NCBI RefSeq assembly: GCF_018100795.1 | Contig: NZ_JAGJDY010000005.1 | Coordinates: 124,001-188,000 of the forward strand | Source: Alteromonas sp. MMG017 | Lineage (GTDB): Bacteria; Pseudomonadota; Gammaproteobacteria; Enterobacterales; Alteromonadaceae | Direction of reading: 5' to 3' | Length of the DNA: 64,000 nucleotides | Shown here: positions 7,678-15,544 of the stretch, piece by piece | Layout of the letters: every line of letters begins with the position of its first letter | How positions within the stretch are numbered: the stretch's first letter is position 1 | The notes under the pieces: model-generated | Told to the model about the DNA's origin: nothing | The model's input: only the letters and a program-made list of their open reading frames with translations | Databases searched by the model: none | Program-made: the position numbers and the translations under genes

Positions 7678-8910
7678 ATGAAGTTAGGCAGTGTTTTTAC
7701 CATTGTATCATTCTCAAGCTTGTTAGCGTTTAACGCCAGTGCAGTTGACTTAGTCAATATCAATGATTTTCCAGACTGGTTCAAAGATGCAATGGGAAGA
7801 GATACGAAAGTCACAAACACTTCACCCATAGAAATAGCTGATTTCCAAGTAAATAGTCCGGTATTGGGGCAAGCTACGTTGCAAGATGCTGCTGACGGTA
7901 CGTGGTACTACACCATCGATATTGGTACCGGTGCACCAGTAGAGTGTTACGCATTTAGCGAATTTGATGGCCCTGCCAATTCACTGTATTCAGTTGCAGA
8001 ATACAGCTTGTCGGGAGTGGAAGCGCTCAATGAAAAAAAGCTTTCCGGTCAATTTAACTATGCTATGGATGTGGGTGTAGTAGATGCTACGCCTTACCTT
8101 TCACTCGACACTTTGTATACGGTGGGAGAGGATGATGAAAAGGTATCAGGCCTTTTAAAAGGTCTGTCTGCAGAAACTGATAATAGCTTGCAAGTCTGCA
8201 TACATAACGAAATGGGTTATCAAAACGCGTTTGTTGCTGTGTTCAAATCATTTGTACGGGCGTTTACTGCCGGCCAACCGTCTTCAGAATTCTATAAATC
8301 TACCTATCAAGTATTAATAAATGACATCCCCATGGGGTTCACCCGTGAAAAATACATTGAAGATAACGAAGGCGATATTGAAATTGAAGTAGGGACAGCA
8401 TTTATCATCCCTGTAGATGAAACATCAATTGCGCGTTCAGATTCCGTCGCTTTTTCTTGGAGCAGTCCCGATGGCGCTTTGATTAACGCCAGCGAATATA
8501 CTATTGAAAATAGCACTATGGCATCAAGCTTTAATATTGATTATGTTGAAGACGCTTGGCAGATTAAAGGTGAGCTGCAAGGCAAACCGGTAGAAATGGA
8601 GCTAGCCCACAAAGACTGGTTACTATCAAGCTACGGCAGCTATTTGGAATCAGTTAAAATGCTTAATTCAGACACTAACTCCGGCAGTTTCTACATGTGG
8701 ACGGCTGATGCTGATCCTACCGCTGCAATTGAGGTTGTCATTACCGAAATGGCTAATAATCCAAATGGCAACATCAAGATTGACATGGGTCCAATGGTCA
8801 TGACTATGTTGTCTGACAAAAAAGGCATCATTAGTAAGGGTATTATGCAACAAGGTGGGCTTAAAATGGACATGGTGCTAATGCATTTTGAAGGGAACCC
8901 AATATTATAA
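7678..8910 (+). CDS. Secreted protein of unknown family, first gene of a pair with a transglutaminase-like protein
   Basis: This 410-residue protein has a clear signal peptide (about residues 1-22, ending FNASA before VDLV). The mature protein is acidic and beta-rich, with two Cys near residues 88 and 175 that could form a disulphide. It has a Met-rich C-terminal region (many Met between about 340 and 405). I do not recognise the family. An AAGGA site lies about 10 bases upstream of ATG. Its stop codon overlaps the start of the transglutaminase-like gene by one base, so the two are translationally coupled and probably act together in the periplasm or outside. Confidence 0.75.
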   Translation: MKLGSVFTIVSFSSLLAFNASAVDLVNINDFPDWFKDAMGRDTKVTNTSPIEIADFQVNSPVLGQATLQDAADGTWYYTIDIGTGAPVECYAFSEFDGPANSLYSVAEYSLSGVEALNEKKLSGQFNYAMDVGVVDATPYLSLDTLYTVGEDDEKVSGLLKGLSAETDNSLQVCIHNEMGYQNAFVAVFKSFVRAFTAGQPSSEFYKSTYQVLINDIPMGFTREKYIEDNEGDIEIEVGTAFIIPVDETSIARSDSVAFSWSSPDGALINASEYTIENSTMASSFNIDYVEDAWQIKGELQGKPVEMELAHKDWLLSSYGSYLESVKMLNSDTNSGSFYMWTADADPTAAIEVVITEMANNPNGNIKIDMGPMVMTMLSDKKGIISKGIMQQGGLKMDMVLMHFEGNPIL

Positions 8911-9713
8911 TGCGGTTTTTAAGCCGTTTACCTATTGGGTTGAGCCTACTAGTTGGTTTTGCGTTTACTTATACAGCAAGTGCGCAATCTGTGCCCTCAA
9001 TGGCTGAAATAGGTATCGAGCTTGCTGAAGGTCAGGCTTTGCCACTTTCAAGGCGCATTAATTTTGAGCTGGTATCGTCAAACTCAAATAAGCTGGCTAC
9101 CCACCTAGCAAGTTGGGAAGGGGTTTCTGCCGAACAGCTGAGCGATAATCGCTTATCAATTACTTTATCTTTAATGCCTCGTTATAGTAAACCAGTTAAT
9201 GAAAAGCATAGCGCAGATAGTTTTGTTGTGGATTTAAGCGAGCCCAGTACGAAAGCGTTCGTTGCTAGCTATCAACAAGCTTATGCCGATGTGCCTTTTA
9301 AGTTAGAGCATCTTGCAGCCTTTGTTGATGGCTATATTGTTGACCCAAACTATATTCACGGTTTTAACATTGCTTCGGTGGTTGCCAGCCAACGCAGCGG
9401 TGATTGCACAGAATATGCGGTACTGACAGCGGCATTGGCTCGCTCTTTAGGTCTATCTGCAAGAGTCATTATTGGTACTGTCATTGTTGAGCAAACTGAT
9501 CATGTCAATGCGTTTGGGCACGCTTGGACTGAAGTGTGGCATAATGGACAATGGCACATTGTAGATTCAGCCTTATATCGCTCAGATGCAACACAGCAAT
9601 TTTATTTGCCAGCCTCTGAATTAGACAACGAAGGGCCGGGTTATGGGATGGGGCTTGCTAGGGCCTTTGTACTTATGCCCGAGAAACTTGATTCACTTCG
9701 TAGTAGGCTCTGA
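8910..9713 (+). CDS. Periplasmic transglutaminase-like cysteine peptidase-fold protein
   Basis: The protein has 267 residues with a signal peptide (about 1-25, ending TASA before QSV). The transglutaminase-core triad is visible: Cys166 in RSGDCTEYA, His204 in FGHAWTEVW and Asp219 in WHIVDSAL. The spacing fits the transglut_core superfamily. Bacterial members act as peptidases or cross-linking or deamidating enzymes on secreted or envelope proteins; the substrate here is unknown. It overlaps the preceding secreted protein by one base (TAATG), which suggests that protein is a substrate, partner or chaperone. A probable terminator follows. Confidence 0.85.
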   Translation: MRFLSRLPIGLSLLVGFAFTYTASAQSVPSMAEIGIELAEGQALPLSRRINFELVSSNSNKLATHLASWEGVSAEQLSDNRLSITLSLMPRYSKPVNEKHSADSFVVDLSEPSTKAFVASYQQAYADVPFKLEHLAAFVDGYIVDPNYIHGFNIASVVASQRSGDCTEYAVLTAALARSLGLSARVIIGTVIVEQTDHVNAFGHAWTEVWHNGQWHIVDSALYRSDATQQFYLPASELDNEGPGYGMGLARAFVLMPEKLDSLRSRL

Positions 9714-9745
9714 AGGTATTCACACAACTATGATATAACAGCTCA

Positions 9746-9778
9746 GCCCTGTACGAATAAGTGCTAGGGCGTAGTTTT
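9746..9778 (+). terminator. Probable terminator after the transglutaminase-like gene
   Basis: The stem GCCCTGTAC pairs with GTGC-T-AGGGC (one bulged T) around a six-base loop. A short T stretch (GTAGTTTTAT) follows. Confidence 0.45.
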
Positions 9779-9893
9779 ATCCTTTTGCCTAATTGCGATA
9801 ATTTCAAATACGCATAGAATTGTGGCTCTTAAAATCACTAAGGATGGATTGTCGGCAGCGCCCTTTGCACCCTGCTCACAATAAAAAATAAAT

Positions 9894-10427
9894 ATGAAAA
9901 AAATTTACGCTCTAGTTTTAGTATCAGGACTTACCGTTGCTCCTCAAAGCCATGCCGAAGGATGGTTGGATTCCCTTAAAGGCTTGTTTGGTATGACCGA
10001 AGAAGTTGAAGCCGTACCCAATATTTCTGACATGACACGCTCAGTCAGTGACGCGGTAGGCATTACTGAATCTCAAGCGACAGGTGGCTTAGCATCTATC
10101 TTCAACTACGCAAAAGATAATATTTCAGCTAGCCAGTTCAGTGAGCTTAGTAACGCGTTGCCAGGGCTTGATTCTCTATTGGGCTCAGTGCCTGATATTA
10201 GCAACGTAACTTCTGAAGGCGGTTTAAGCAGTATTCTTGATAAAGCCGCAAGTTATAGCGATAGCTTTAAATCAGTTAATGAATTGAACAAGCAATTTGA
10301 AGCGCTAGGCCTAGAACCAGAGCAGATTATGCAAATTGTGAATAGTGCAAAAGCTTACCTTGATACCGAGCAAGGGCAAGAGATTAAAGCACTATTGGTT
10401 GAAGGTTTAGGCAAGTTCAGCGGCTAA
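9894..10427 (+). CDS. Exported DUF2780-type (VcgC/VcgE-like) protein
   Basis: This 177-residue protein has a signal peptide (residues 1-21, ending SHA before EGWLDS). It is almost entirely helical, rich in Ser, Ala, Leu and Gly, without Cys in the mature part. The pattern of short helices with GGLxSIF/GGLSSIL repeats and the C-terminal segment EQIMQIVNSAKAYLDTEQG match what I know of DUF2780 proteins of Vibrio and Alteromonadales. Their function is unknown. The gene is flanked by its own leader and terminator. Confidence 0.65.
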   Translation: MKKIYALVLVSGLTVAPQSHAEGWLDSLKGLFGMTEEVEAVPNISDMTRSVSDAVGITESQATGGLASIFNYAKDNISASQFSELSNALPGLDSLLGSVPDISNVTSEGGLSSILDKAASYSDSFKSVNELNKQFEALGLEPEQIMQIVNSAKAYLDTEQGQEIKALLVEGLGKFSG

Positions 10428-10469
10428 CATAAAACGCTAAGCCTAAGGCTCAGACTGTGACCGAATGAC

Positions 10470-10496
10470 AAAGGCGAGCAATATGCTCGTCTTTTT
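10470..10496 (+). terminator. Rho-independent terminator after the DUF2780-type gene
   Basis: An 11-bp stem (AAAGGCGAGCA with TGCTCGTCTTT, one G-T wobble) around an ATA loop ends in a T run. Confidence 0.85.
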
Positions 10497-10555
10497 GCTT
10501 TTTCAACACTGTCGATGCTAACGTAAAGGGTACTACAAAATACGAGAAGCCCTCG

Positions 10556-10630
10556 TTGACCGGGCTACGCGTTAATCTAAATGTGCAGGCCTTTAGCCCT
10601 TTTGGGCGTCGAAGACAGGCAACCCTGTTA
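10556..10630 (+). promoter_or_regulatory. Structured leader or promoter region before the WbuC-type gene
   Basis: GGGCTA at 10562-10567 can pair with TAGCCC at 10594-10599. The GCCC of that element can instead pair with GGGC at 10604-10607 across a TTTT loop, so the two foldings exclude each other. A second hairpin follows (ACAGG at 10615-10619 with CCTGT at 10624-10628). A TTGACC -35-like hexamer at 10556 with a weak TAAATG at 10578 could place a promoter here, in which case only the later hairpins would be in the RNA. No known riboswitch class was recognised. Confidence 0.35.
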
Positions 10631-10654
10631 AAAAAGCAATACAAGGAAGGTGTC

Positions 10655-11143
10655 ATGCTTAACCATATCCAGCTTTTTAATCACGAACAGCGCGACGCAC
10701 TTAAAGAAAGTGCGAAAAATAGCCCAAGACGAAGAGCGAATCACAACGTTCATAAAAGTTATGAAGATTTAGTCCAGCGCCTATTCATTGCAATGGAGCC
10801 AGACTCTTATGTTCGTCCGCATCGCCATACCCAAGAGCACAAATGGGAGTTTTTTATGGCTGTGGAAGGGAGTATCGATTTACTCTTTTTTGACAACAAT
10901 GCTGTATTGACTAGGCGCATAACCTTAAGCGCCGGAGGTGATTGTGTAGGGGTAGAGATCCCGCCTAACGTATGGCATGCCACGGTTTGTTTTGAGCCAG
11001 TGGTATTTATGGAAGTGAAACAAGGGCCCTACGAAGTCATGGACGACAAGGGCTTTGCAAGTTGGGCGCCTGAAGAAGGCGATGTAGCGGTTGCGGCTTT
11101 TTTAGAGAAACTAAAAGGGGCTGAAATAGGTACGCAGTTTTAA
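10655..11143 (+). CDS. WbuC-family cupin-fold metalloprotein
   Basis: This 162-residue cytosolic cupin has metal-ligand candidates in RPHRHTQEHKWEFFMAVEGS (His56, His58, Glu65) and PPNVWHATVC (His108). WbuC-type proteins are usually found in O-antigen and surface-polysaccharide gene sets and their reaction is not established. Here the gene stands alone, 24 kb from the polysaccharide locus. The start is ATG at 10655, preceded by AAGGAAGG with suitable spacing. A longer frame from 10556 has no family match. Length is normal. Confidence 0.8.
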   Translation: MLNHIQLFNHEQRDALKESAKNSPRRRANHNVHKSYEDLVQRLFIAMEPDSYVRPHRHTQEHKWEFFMAVEGSIDLLFFDNNAVLTRRITLSAGGDCVGVEIPPNVWHATVCFEPVVFMEVKQGPYEVMDDKGFASWAPEEGDVAVAAFLEKLKGAEIGTQF

Positions 11144-11304
11144 CGTTTATTGTGCTTGAAACAGAAGCTCGCAACAGTCGCTTGTAATAAAAGTTTGTGA
11201 TTAACGTTTCATCCAACATGCGTTAGCACTTTTGATATTTATCAAAGCATGAAAAGTGATCGCCCATACCGCGATTAATAAGTGTATGAGCGATGACTTA
11301 TCAA

Positions 11305-11760
11305 TTAATAAGGATTGGCAAATTTGAGTTTATCTTCCTCTGACGCTGATTCTTGGCACTCGCCGAGAAGGTGATAACGGCCTTCAGTTTCATGAGTATC
11401 AATTTCGATATAGCCATTACGGCAATATTGCGTTTCAAATAACTTTTCACTCAAAGTATCGTAAAAAGCTTCCATACGTTCGGCATTACGATCGTTACCG
11501 CCCCTAGCTTCTCCGCCACCATTTTGGCCGCCACTTCTGCCGCCGCGACCACCACCTTCACCACCTCGAGAAGGGCGCTGACCGCTGCCATTTTCTCGAT
11601 TACCTCGGCTCGGCATACCAATGCTAAAGGCAAATAATTTGGTGCCATCAGGGTTAATCTTGGTTTCGAAAAACACTTCACCTTGATCTCGGTGGTCTGG
11701 TTTACCGGCGCAGCCTGCTAAAACGCTAGTAGCAACTAAAAAGGGAACAAGTAATTTCAT
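11305..11760 (-). CDS. Small lipoprotein with Gly/Arg-rich (RGG-like) segment
   Basis: The start was set at the ATG giving MKLLVPFLVATSVLAGC, a 151-residue product with a lipoprotein signal and lipobox (VLAGC, Cys17). A longer frame upstream lacks any signal. After a short conserved-looking stretch comes a low-complexity Gly/Arg/Gln/Asn segment (about residues 57-95) with several RGG and GGRGG motifs. The C-terminal part has two Cys (about residues 115 and 134). RGG-type tracts are usual in RNA-binding proteins and rare in bacterial lipoproteins. Function unknown; no family recognised. Confidence 0.7.
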   Translation of the reverse strand: MKLLVPFLVATSVLAGCAGKPDHRDQGEVFFETKINPDGTKLFAFSIGMPSRGNRENGSGQRPSRGGEGGGRGGRSGGQNGGGEARGGNDRNAERMEAFYDTLSEKLFETQYCRNGYIEIDTHETEGRYHLLGECQESASEEDKLKFANPY

Positions 11761-11887
11761 AATTATAATTTTTGAGGTAGCTAAAGATAATCTTATGAGA
11801 GAGTTTAAAGGTGAAAGTTGCCAAGTAAAGTGTAAGTTTCTGGTAAAGGTGAATAGGGTAGTCGACAAATTCCAAAATGGAAAGTCG

Positions 11888-11915
11888 TTGTTATTGCCAA
11901 TAATAATGGTATGGT
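11888..11915 (+). promoter_or_regulatory. Candidate promoter for the leader-peptide transcript
   Basis: TTGTTA at 11888-11893 and TATGGT at 11910-11915 are separated by 16 bases. Both hexamers are imperfect (four or more consensus matches each). The position fits transcription of the leader peptide that begins at 11970. Confidence 0.35.
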
Positions 11916-11931
11916 TAAGGATAAGTGAACA

Positions 11932-11943
11932 GCGCACGTGCGC
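11932..11943. promoter_or_regulatory. 12-bp perfect palindrome, possible operator
   Basis: GCGCACGTGCGC is a perfect palindrome just downstream of the candidate promoter and before the leader peptide. Its GC content contrasts with its AT-rich surroundings. It may be an operator, for instance for the HTH protein encoded downstream; nothing proves this. Confidence 0.4.
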
Positions 11944-11969
11944 CTTTCAACTATTAAAGAGAACTCATT

Positions 11970-12014
11970 ATGCAAAACGTTACTTTTAATTACTTTTACA
12001 ATTATACCCAATAA
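11970..12014 (+). CDS. Putative 14-residue leader peptide rich in Phe and Tyr
   Basis: The small frame encodes MQNVTFNYFYNYTQ, with two Phe and three Tyr among 14 residues, four of them in the FNYFY block plus Tyr at 12. A GAGA stretch lies a few bases upstream. It is followed by mutually exclusive RNA hairpins and a terminator, the layout of amino-acid attenuators in which ribosome stalling at scarce tRNA codons prevents termination. Aromatic-rich leaders are known for phe operons of gammaproteobacteria. The downstream genes here (HTH protein, upp) are not aromatic biosynthesis genes, so the control logic is unclear. Confidence 0.55.
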   Translation: MQNVTFNYFYNYTQ

Positions 12015-12122
12015 TAGCGCCTGACGCTGAGTGTTCAGGGGCAAGTATTCGCTTCTGGGCATAGCATAAAAGTAAGAACGTTTTGCAAAAGCCCAGAAAG
12101 GTTAAACTATCTGGGTTTTTTT
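12003..12122 (+). promoter_or_regulatory. Transcription attenuator with alternative hairpins
   Basis: Four pairing regions can be traced. Region 1 (TATACCCA, 12003-12010, overlapping the leader's Tyr12 codon) can pair with region 2 (TGGGCATA, 12056-12063) with one mismatch. Region 2 (TTCTGGGC, 12053-12060) can pair perfectly with region 3 (GCCCAGAA, 12091-12098). Region 3 can also pair with region 4 (TCTGGGT, 12110-12116) to make the terminator. An inner hairpin (CCTGA/TCAGG) occupies 12020-12039. In addition, 11972-11988 can pair with 12067-12086 apart from a 3-base bulge, which encloses the whole leader. Confidence 0.55.
12087..12122 (+). terminator. Attenuator terminator hairpin before the HTH gene
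   Basis: The stem AAAAGCCCAGA pairs with TCTGGGTTTTT (one G-T wobble) around a 12-base loop and ends in T residues. No protein gene of normal size precedes it on this strand for about 900 bases, so it must end a leader or small RNA. Confidence 0.8.
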
Positions 12123-12150
12123 ATGCCCAAAATATATCGGCGGCAAAACA

Positions 12151-12387
12151 ATGAGAGAATTAACGTTAGGTGAAATTAGAAAGCAACACAGAGTAAAACA
12201 AGAAGTGGTGGCGATGGCGCTTTGCGTGACTGCTTCTGGCGTAAGTAAACTTGAGTCGAAGCGCATTCAAGATGTGCCTCTTCATAGAGCGTCGGCTTAC
12301 CTAGCGGCGGTAGGGGGAAGCATTAGAATAGAGATGACATTACCTGACGGTAGCACCGTGAATGTAGGAGAAAATACGTTAGGTTAA
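12151..12387 (+). CDS. Small XRE-type helix-turn-helix regulator
   Basis: This 78-residue protein has an HTH of the Cro/CI class over about residues 5-52: LGEIRKQHRVKQEVVAMAL, then CVTASGVSKLESKRI as turn and recognition helix. A short C-terminal beta-rich tail (IRIEMTLPDGSTVNVG) follows. It probably binds DNA as a dimer. It follows the attenuator by 28 bases and precedes upp by 58 bases with no terminator between, so it may be co-transcribed with upp. Its target is not known; the palindrome at 11932-11943 is a candidate. Confidence 0.75.
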   Translation: MRELTLGEIRKQHRVKQEVVAMALCVTASGVSKLESKRIQDVPLHRASAYLAAVGGSIRIEMTLPDGSTVNVGENTLG

Positions 12388-12445
12388 TTTTGCCTAAATG
12401 GAATGAGCGGTTAAACTGTGTAAAACAGATACTTAAGGAAGTAAA

Positions 12446-13075
12446 ATGGCCGTTCATGAAATAACTCACCCATTGATTGCACACAAATTAGGGTTAATGC
12501 GTTATGCCAAAATTAGCAGCAAAGACTTTCGAGAGTTAGCATCAGAAGTAGGTAACTTACTGACATACGAGGCAACTCGAACACTACCCACAGAGCGTGC
12601 GGTGATAAAAAGTTGGTCTGGTGATGATGTTGAAGTTAAGCAAATTAAAGGTAAGAAGATTACCGTGGTCCCTATCCTTCGTGCTGGGTTGGGCATGCTA
12701 GAGGGCGTATTAGAACTAATCCCTAATGCAAAAATTAGTGTGGTTGGTTTGTATCGCGACGAAGACACACTGCAGCCTGTTGCCTACTTTGACAAAGTAG
12801 TAAAAAATATTGACGAACGCACCGCGTTAATCGTTGACCCAATGCTTGCGACTGGCGGTACGTTAATTGCCACCATCGACCTACTGAAGCAAAAGGGTTG
12901 TAAGAAAATCATGGGGCTCTTTTTAGTAGCCGCGCCAGAAGGTATTAAAGCTGTGGTCGATGCCCATCCTGATGTAGAGATTTTCACTGCAGCTATTGAC
13001 CACCGACTGGACGAAAAGGGCTACATATTGCCTGGATTAGGTGATGCAGGCGATAAAATATTTGGAACACGGTAA
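12446..13075 (+). CDS. upp: Uracil phosphoribosyltransferase
   Basis: This 209-residue cytosolic pyrimidine salvage enzyme converts uracil and PRPP to UMP. The PRPP-binding loop is clear ([11 protein letters not shown], about residues 129-139). The uracil-binding C-terminal region is intact ([20 protein letters not shown]). The length equals the E. coli enzyme (about 208 residues). An AAGGAAG ribosome site precedes ATG at good spacing. A uracil permease gene, often next to upp, is absent here. Confidence 0.95.
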   Translation: MAVHEITHPLIAHKLGLMRYAKISSKDFRELASEVGNLLTYEATRTLPTERAVIKSWSGDDVEVKQIKGKKITVVPILRAGLGMLEGVLELIPNAKISVVGLYRDEDTLQPVAYFDKVVKNIDERTALIVDPMLATGGTLIATIDLLKQKGCKKIMGLFLVAAPEGIKAVVDAHPDVEIFTAAIDHRLDEKGYILPGLGDAGDKIFGTR

Positions 13076-13321
13076 TCACAACAGTGATAGTTATCAAGGT
13101 AACTGAGCACAATAGTCTTCATGCCTCATTCGCTTAAAACCTTTCAGTCATAGGTATTCGATAAGAGGTGTGAATTAATCGTTTAAGTGGTGATATAGTT
13201 AAGGTTATCTTTACTGTAAATAGCGGGTAGCAAACAACTAGGTAAGCTTAAAGTTTGTTTTATGCGCAAATAGTTACTGTTAGTGTTGTTGCTAAAAACG
13301 CAGGGAATAGTACAAATAAAA

Positions 13322-14353
13322 ATGACCAAAACAAAATTGACACTTAAAGATGTAGCGCTGCAGTTAGATGTGTCTACCGCCACTATTTCAAATGCATTTA
13401 ATAGGCCCGATCAACTTTCTAAAGCACGTCGAGAGCATATCCTTGCCGAGTGCGATCGCATTGGTTACACCGGGCCTAACAAAGCGGCACAAATATTAAG
13501 AAAAGGGCGTTCTAATATTGTTGCCCTAGTACTGGCTGATAGTATTCCTTATACCGTCAGTGACCCTGTGGCCAGCACCTTCATTAAAGGGGTTTCAAGT
13601 ATATTGCAGCAGCAAGGTAAGCACCTGCTTCTTTATGCGGGCGACTCAGAAAGTATCCTCGATGTGGTGGATTTCGTTGATGGGTTCATTTGTTACGGTG
13701 CACCACGAAATTATAAGTTAGCGGAAGAGCTGGCCAAACAAAGTAAACCTGCTATTACAGTAGATTTCGATATTGAAGGGCTTCCTTCCGTTAATATCGA
13801 TAATTATAACGCCGCGTATCAAATCGCTAAAAATGCCATCTCCCCAGGTGATCATGTCGCCATTTTAGGGCTGCGATTAATTGAGTCTCCAAGTACCTGT
13901 CGCATTTATGACAGTCCGCTTATCGAAGTTCAAACTTCTATTTCTCATCGCCGATTAGACGGTTATATGAAAGCAATTGATGAAAGCGAAGCAACAATTT
14001 CAAATGATTGGGTTTGGCACATTCCAGAAAGTGAACGGAGCTTCGCAAAGCAAGCGGCTAAAGAGGTGTTAAATAGTAACCCTAGGCCTAATACCGTCTT
14101 ATGTATGAGTGACATTATTGCCCTAGAACTACTGCAATCAGCGCTTTCGATGGGGATCAAAGTACCTGAAGAGCTAAAAATTACAGGCTTTGACGGTATT
14201 GAAGAAGCAGACAGAACGCGTCCTAATTTAACTACTGTTTGCCAATCAAGTGCGCTTAAGGGAGAGATGGCCGCACAAGCCTTGCTCAGCGAATCATTGA
14301 AAAGCACAATACTACCCTTTGAATTGAAGGTGGGTGAAACCGTAAGTGCTTAA
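13322..14353 (+). CDS. LacI/GalR-family transcription regulator
   Basis: This 343-residue protein starts at ATG 13322, giving MTKTKLTLKDVALQLDV. It has the LacI-type HTH (about residues 6-50: TLKDVALQLDVSTATISNAFNRP) followed by a hinge and a periplasmic-binding-type effector domain (about 60-340), including ITGFDGIEEADRTRPNLTTV near the C-terminus. The family normally represses sugar or nucleoside uptake operons, but no such operon is adjacent, so the regulon is unknown. A GTG at 13283 would extend it by 13 residues without family support. No strong Shine-Dalgarno was seen. Confidence 0.87.
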   Translation: MTKTKLTLKDVALQLDVSTATISNAFNRPDQLSKARREHILAECDRIGYTGPNKAAQILRKGRSNIVALVLADSIPYTVSDPVASTFIKGVSSILQQQGKHLLLYAGDSESILDVVDFVDGFICYGAPRNYKLAEELAKQSKPAITVDFDIEGLPSVNIDNYNAAYQIAKNAISPGDHVAILGLRLIESPSTCRIYDSPLIEVQTSISHRRLDGYMKAIDESEATISNDWVWHIPESERSFAKQAAKEVLNSNPRPNTVLCMSDIIALELLQSALSMGIKVPEELKITGFDGIEEADRTRPNLTTVCQSSALKGEMAAQALLSESLKSTILPFELKVGETVSA

Positions 14354-14367
14354 TGGCTAATCTTGTT

Positions 14368-14871
14368 TTAGGGTGTCTCACTGTCGTAAAACATAGATGT
14401 TATTTGCGCCACACGCTTTAAGTTATCGATATCATTTTGAGACCATTGGATTGCACTGTGTGTCTTTTCGCAGCATATAACACCAATAGGGTTGAACTGG
14501 TGGTGGAAAGTGAAATCCAGTAGTGAGTAAATGTCGTTTGGCTTAAAGTAATTTTCGTTGAAACACTTGGTGGAAGGGTGGTTGCGGGCATCTGAAGCGA
14601 CTAACACACTTTGTTTTAATATGTCGTCAAAATAATTGGGAATATCTTCTTCAGACAGCGATAAACCATGGGTTGGCAAATTTTGGCCATCCTGATTTAA
14701 CGTAAGGCACCGGATTCGGGTTTTGTTTTCTTCAAATCGCCATAAGCTTATTCGGTTCGCAGCTGGAATACTTAGTCGAAGGCACGACACTATCGCAGAT
14801 AGTTTATCCTGCTCATCCAATCCGCGTTTTGATAATGAAATGACGAGTGTTGTATAGCGGTCTAGATCCAA
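14368..14871 (-). CDS. Stand-alone GAF-domain protein
   Basis: This 167-residue soluble protein consists of a single GAF domain (about residues 15-160). It has the features RISLWRFEENKTRIRCL, a central region with EEDIPNYFDDI, and the strand FHHQFNPIGVICCEKT followed by WSQNDIDNLKRVAQITSMF. GAF domains bind small ligands such as cyclic nucleotides or sense redox state. Two adjacent Cys (ICCEK) are notable. There is no output domain. It is convergent with the LacI-type gene and separated from tdk, downstream of it on the opposite side, by about 80 bases. Confidence 0.75.
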   Translation of the reverse strand: MDLDRYTTLVISLSKRGLDEQDKLSAIVSCLRLSIPAANRISLWRFEENKTRIRCLTLNQDGQNLPTHGLSLSEEDIPNYFDDILKQSVLVASDARNHPSTKCFNENYFKPNDIYSLLDFTFHHQFNPIGVICCEKTHSAIQWSQNDIDNLKRVAQITSMFYDSETP

Positions 14872-14948
14872 AGCGACACTCTTTGAGGTAATTCAAACGT
14901 AATAGTTGAAGTATATACTTACTTTCAAAGAGTGAAGTTCAAGAAACA

Positions 14949-15539
14949 TTAAATTTTGTTTTTATCCCAGACCAACTCTTTAAAATGCTTTCTGCACATT
15001 GACTCGTAGCGATCGTTGCCACCAATTTGTACTTGATCTCCATCGGTAACCGCATTGCCGTCTTCATCTAGCCTTACCACGAAGTTCGCTTTGCGCCCAC
15101 AGTGGCAAACCGTTTTAAGTTCGAACAACTTATCAGCCCAAGCCAGAAGGTAGTGGCTTCCTTCGAAAGTGCCACCCAAAAAGTCAGTACGTAATCCGTA
15201 AGCCAGAACGGGGATATCTAATTCGTCTACCACTTCTATTAACTGACGAACTTGAACTTGTGTTAGAAACTGTGCTTCATCAATGAAAATACAATCTAAG
15301 CGCTTTTCTTCATTATCTTGTTTAATGGCTTCATATAGATCGTCATCATTGCCATAAAGTTTTGCGTCGGCTTGTAACCCAATTCTAGAGGTTACTTTTC
15401 CTACGCCATAGCGGTCATCAAAGGCAGCGGTATAAATCAGAGAGTGCATGCCTCTCTCGCGATAGTTATAAGCTGATTGTAAAAGAGAGGTCGATTTTCC
15501 TGCGTTCATTGCAGAGTAATAAAAATAAAGTTGAGCCAT
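14949..15539 (-). CDS. tdk: Thymidine kinase
   Basis: This 196-residue type II thymidine kinase phosphorylates thymidine to TMP using ATP. The P-loop is at residues 9-16 (SAMNAGKS), the Walker B-like segment is [10 protein letters not shown], and the lasso region has a CHCG pair plus a later CRKH that provide the structural zinc site. Length and all motifs match E. coli Tdk. It lies 5 bases after the GGDEF-EAL gene on the same strand, so the two may share a transcript although their roles are unrelated. Confidence 0.95.
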   Translation of the reverse strand: MAQLYFYYSAMNAGKSTSLLQSAYNYRERGMHSLIYTAAFDDRYGVGKVTSRIGLQADAKLYGNDDDLYEAIKQDNEEKRLDCIFIDEAQFLTQVQVRQLIEVVDELDIPVLAYGLRTDFLGGTFEGSHYLLAWADKLFELKTVCHCGRKANFVVRLDEDGNAVTDGDQVQIGGNDRYESMCRKHFKELVWDKNKI

Positions 15540-15544
15540 GAATA

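Noticed and set aside
11970..12086. MITE or small transposon with inverted ends
   Set aside because: The complementary arms are interrupted by a bulge, there is no target duplication, and the attenuator model explains more of the sequence.
13963..14307. 114-residue antisense frame inside the LacI-type gene
   Set aside because: It is a shadow of a clear regulator gene, with no own signal or start context.
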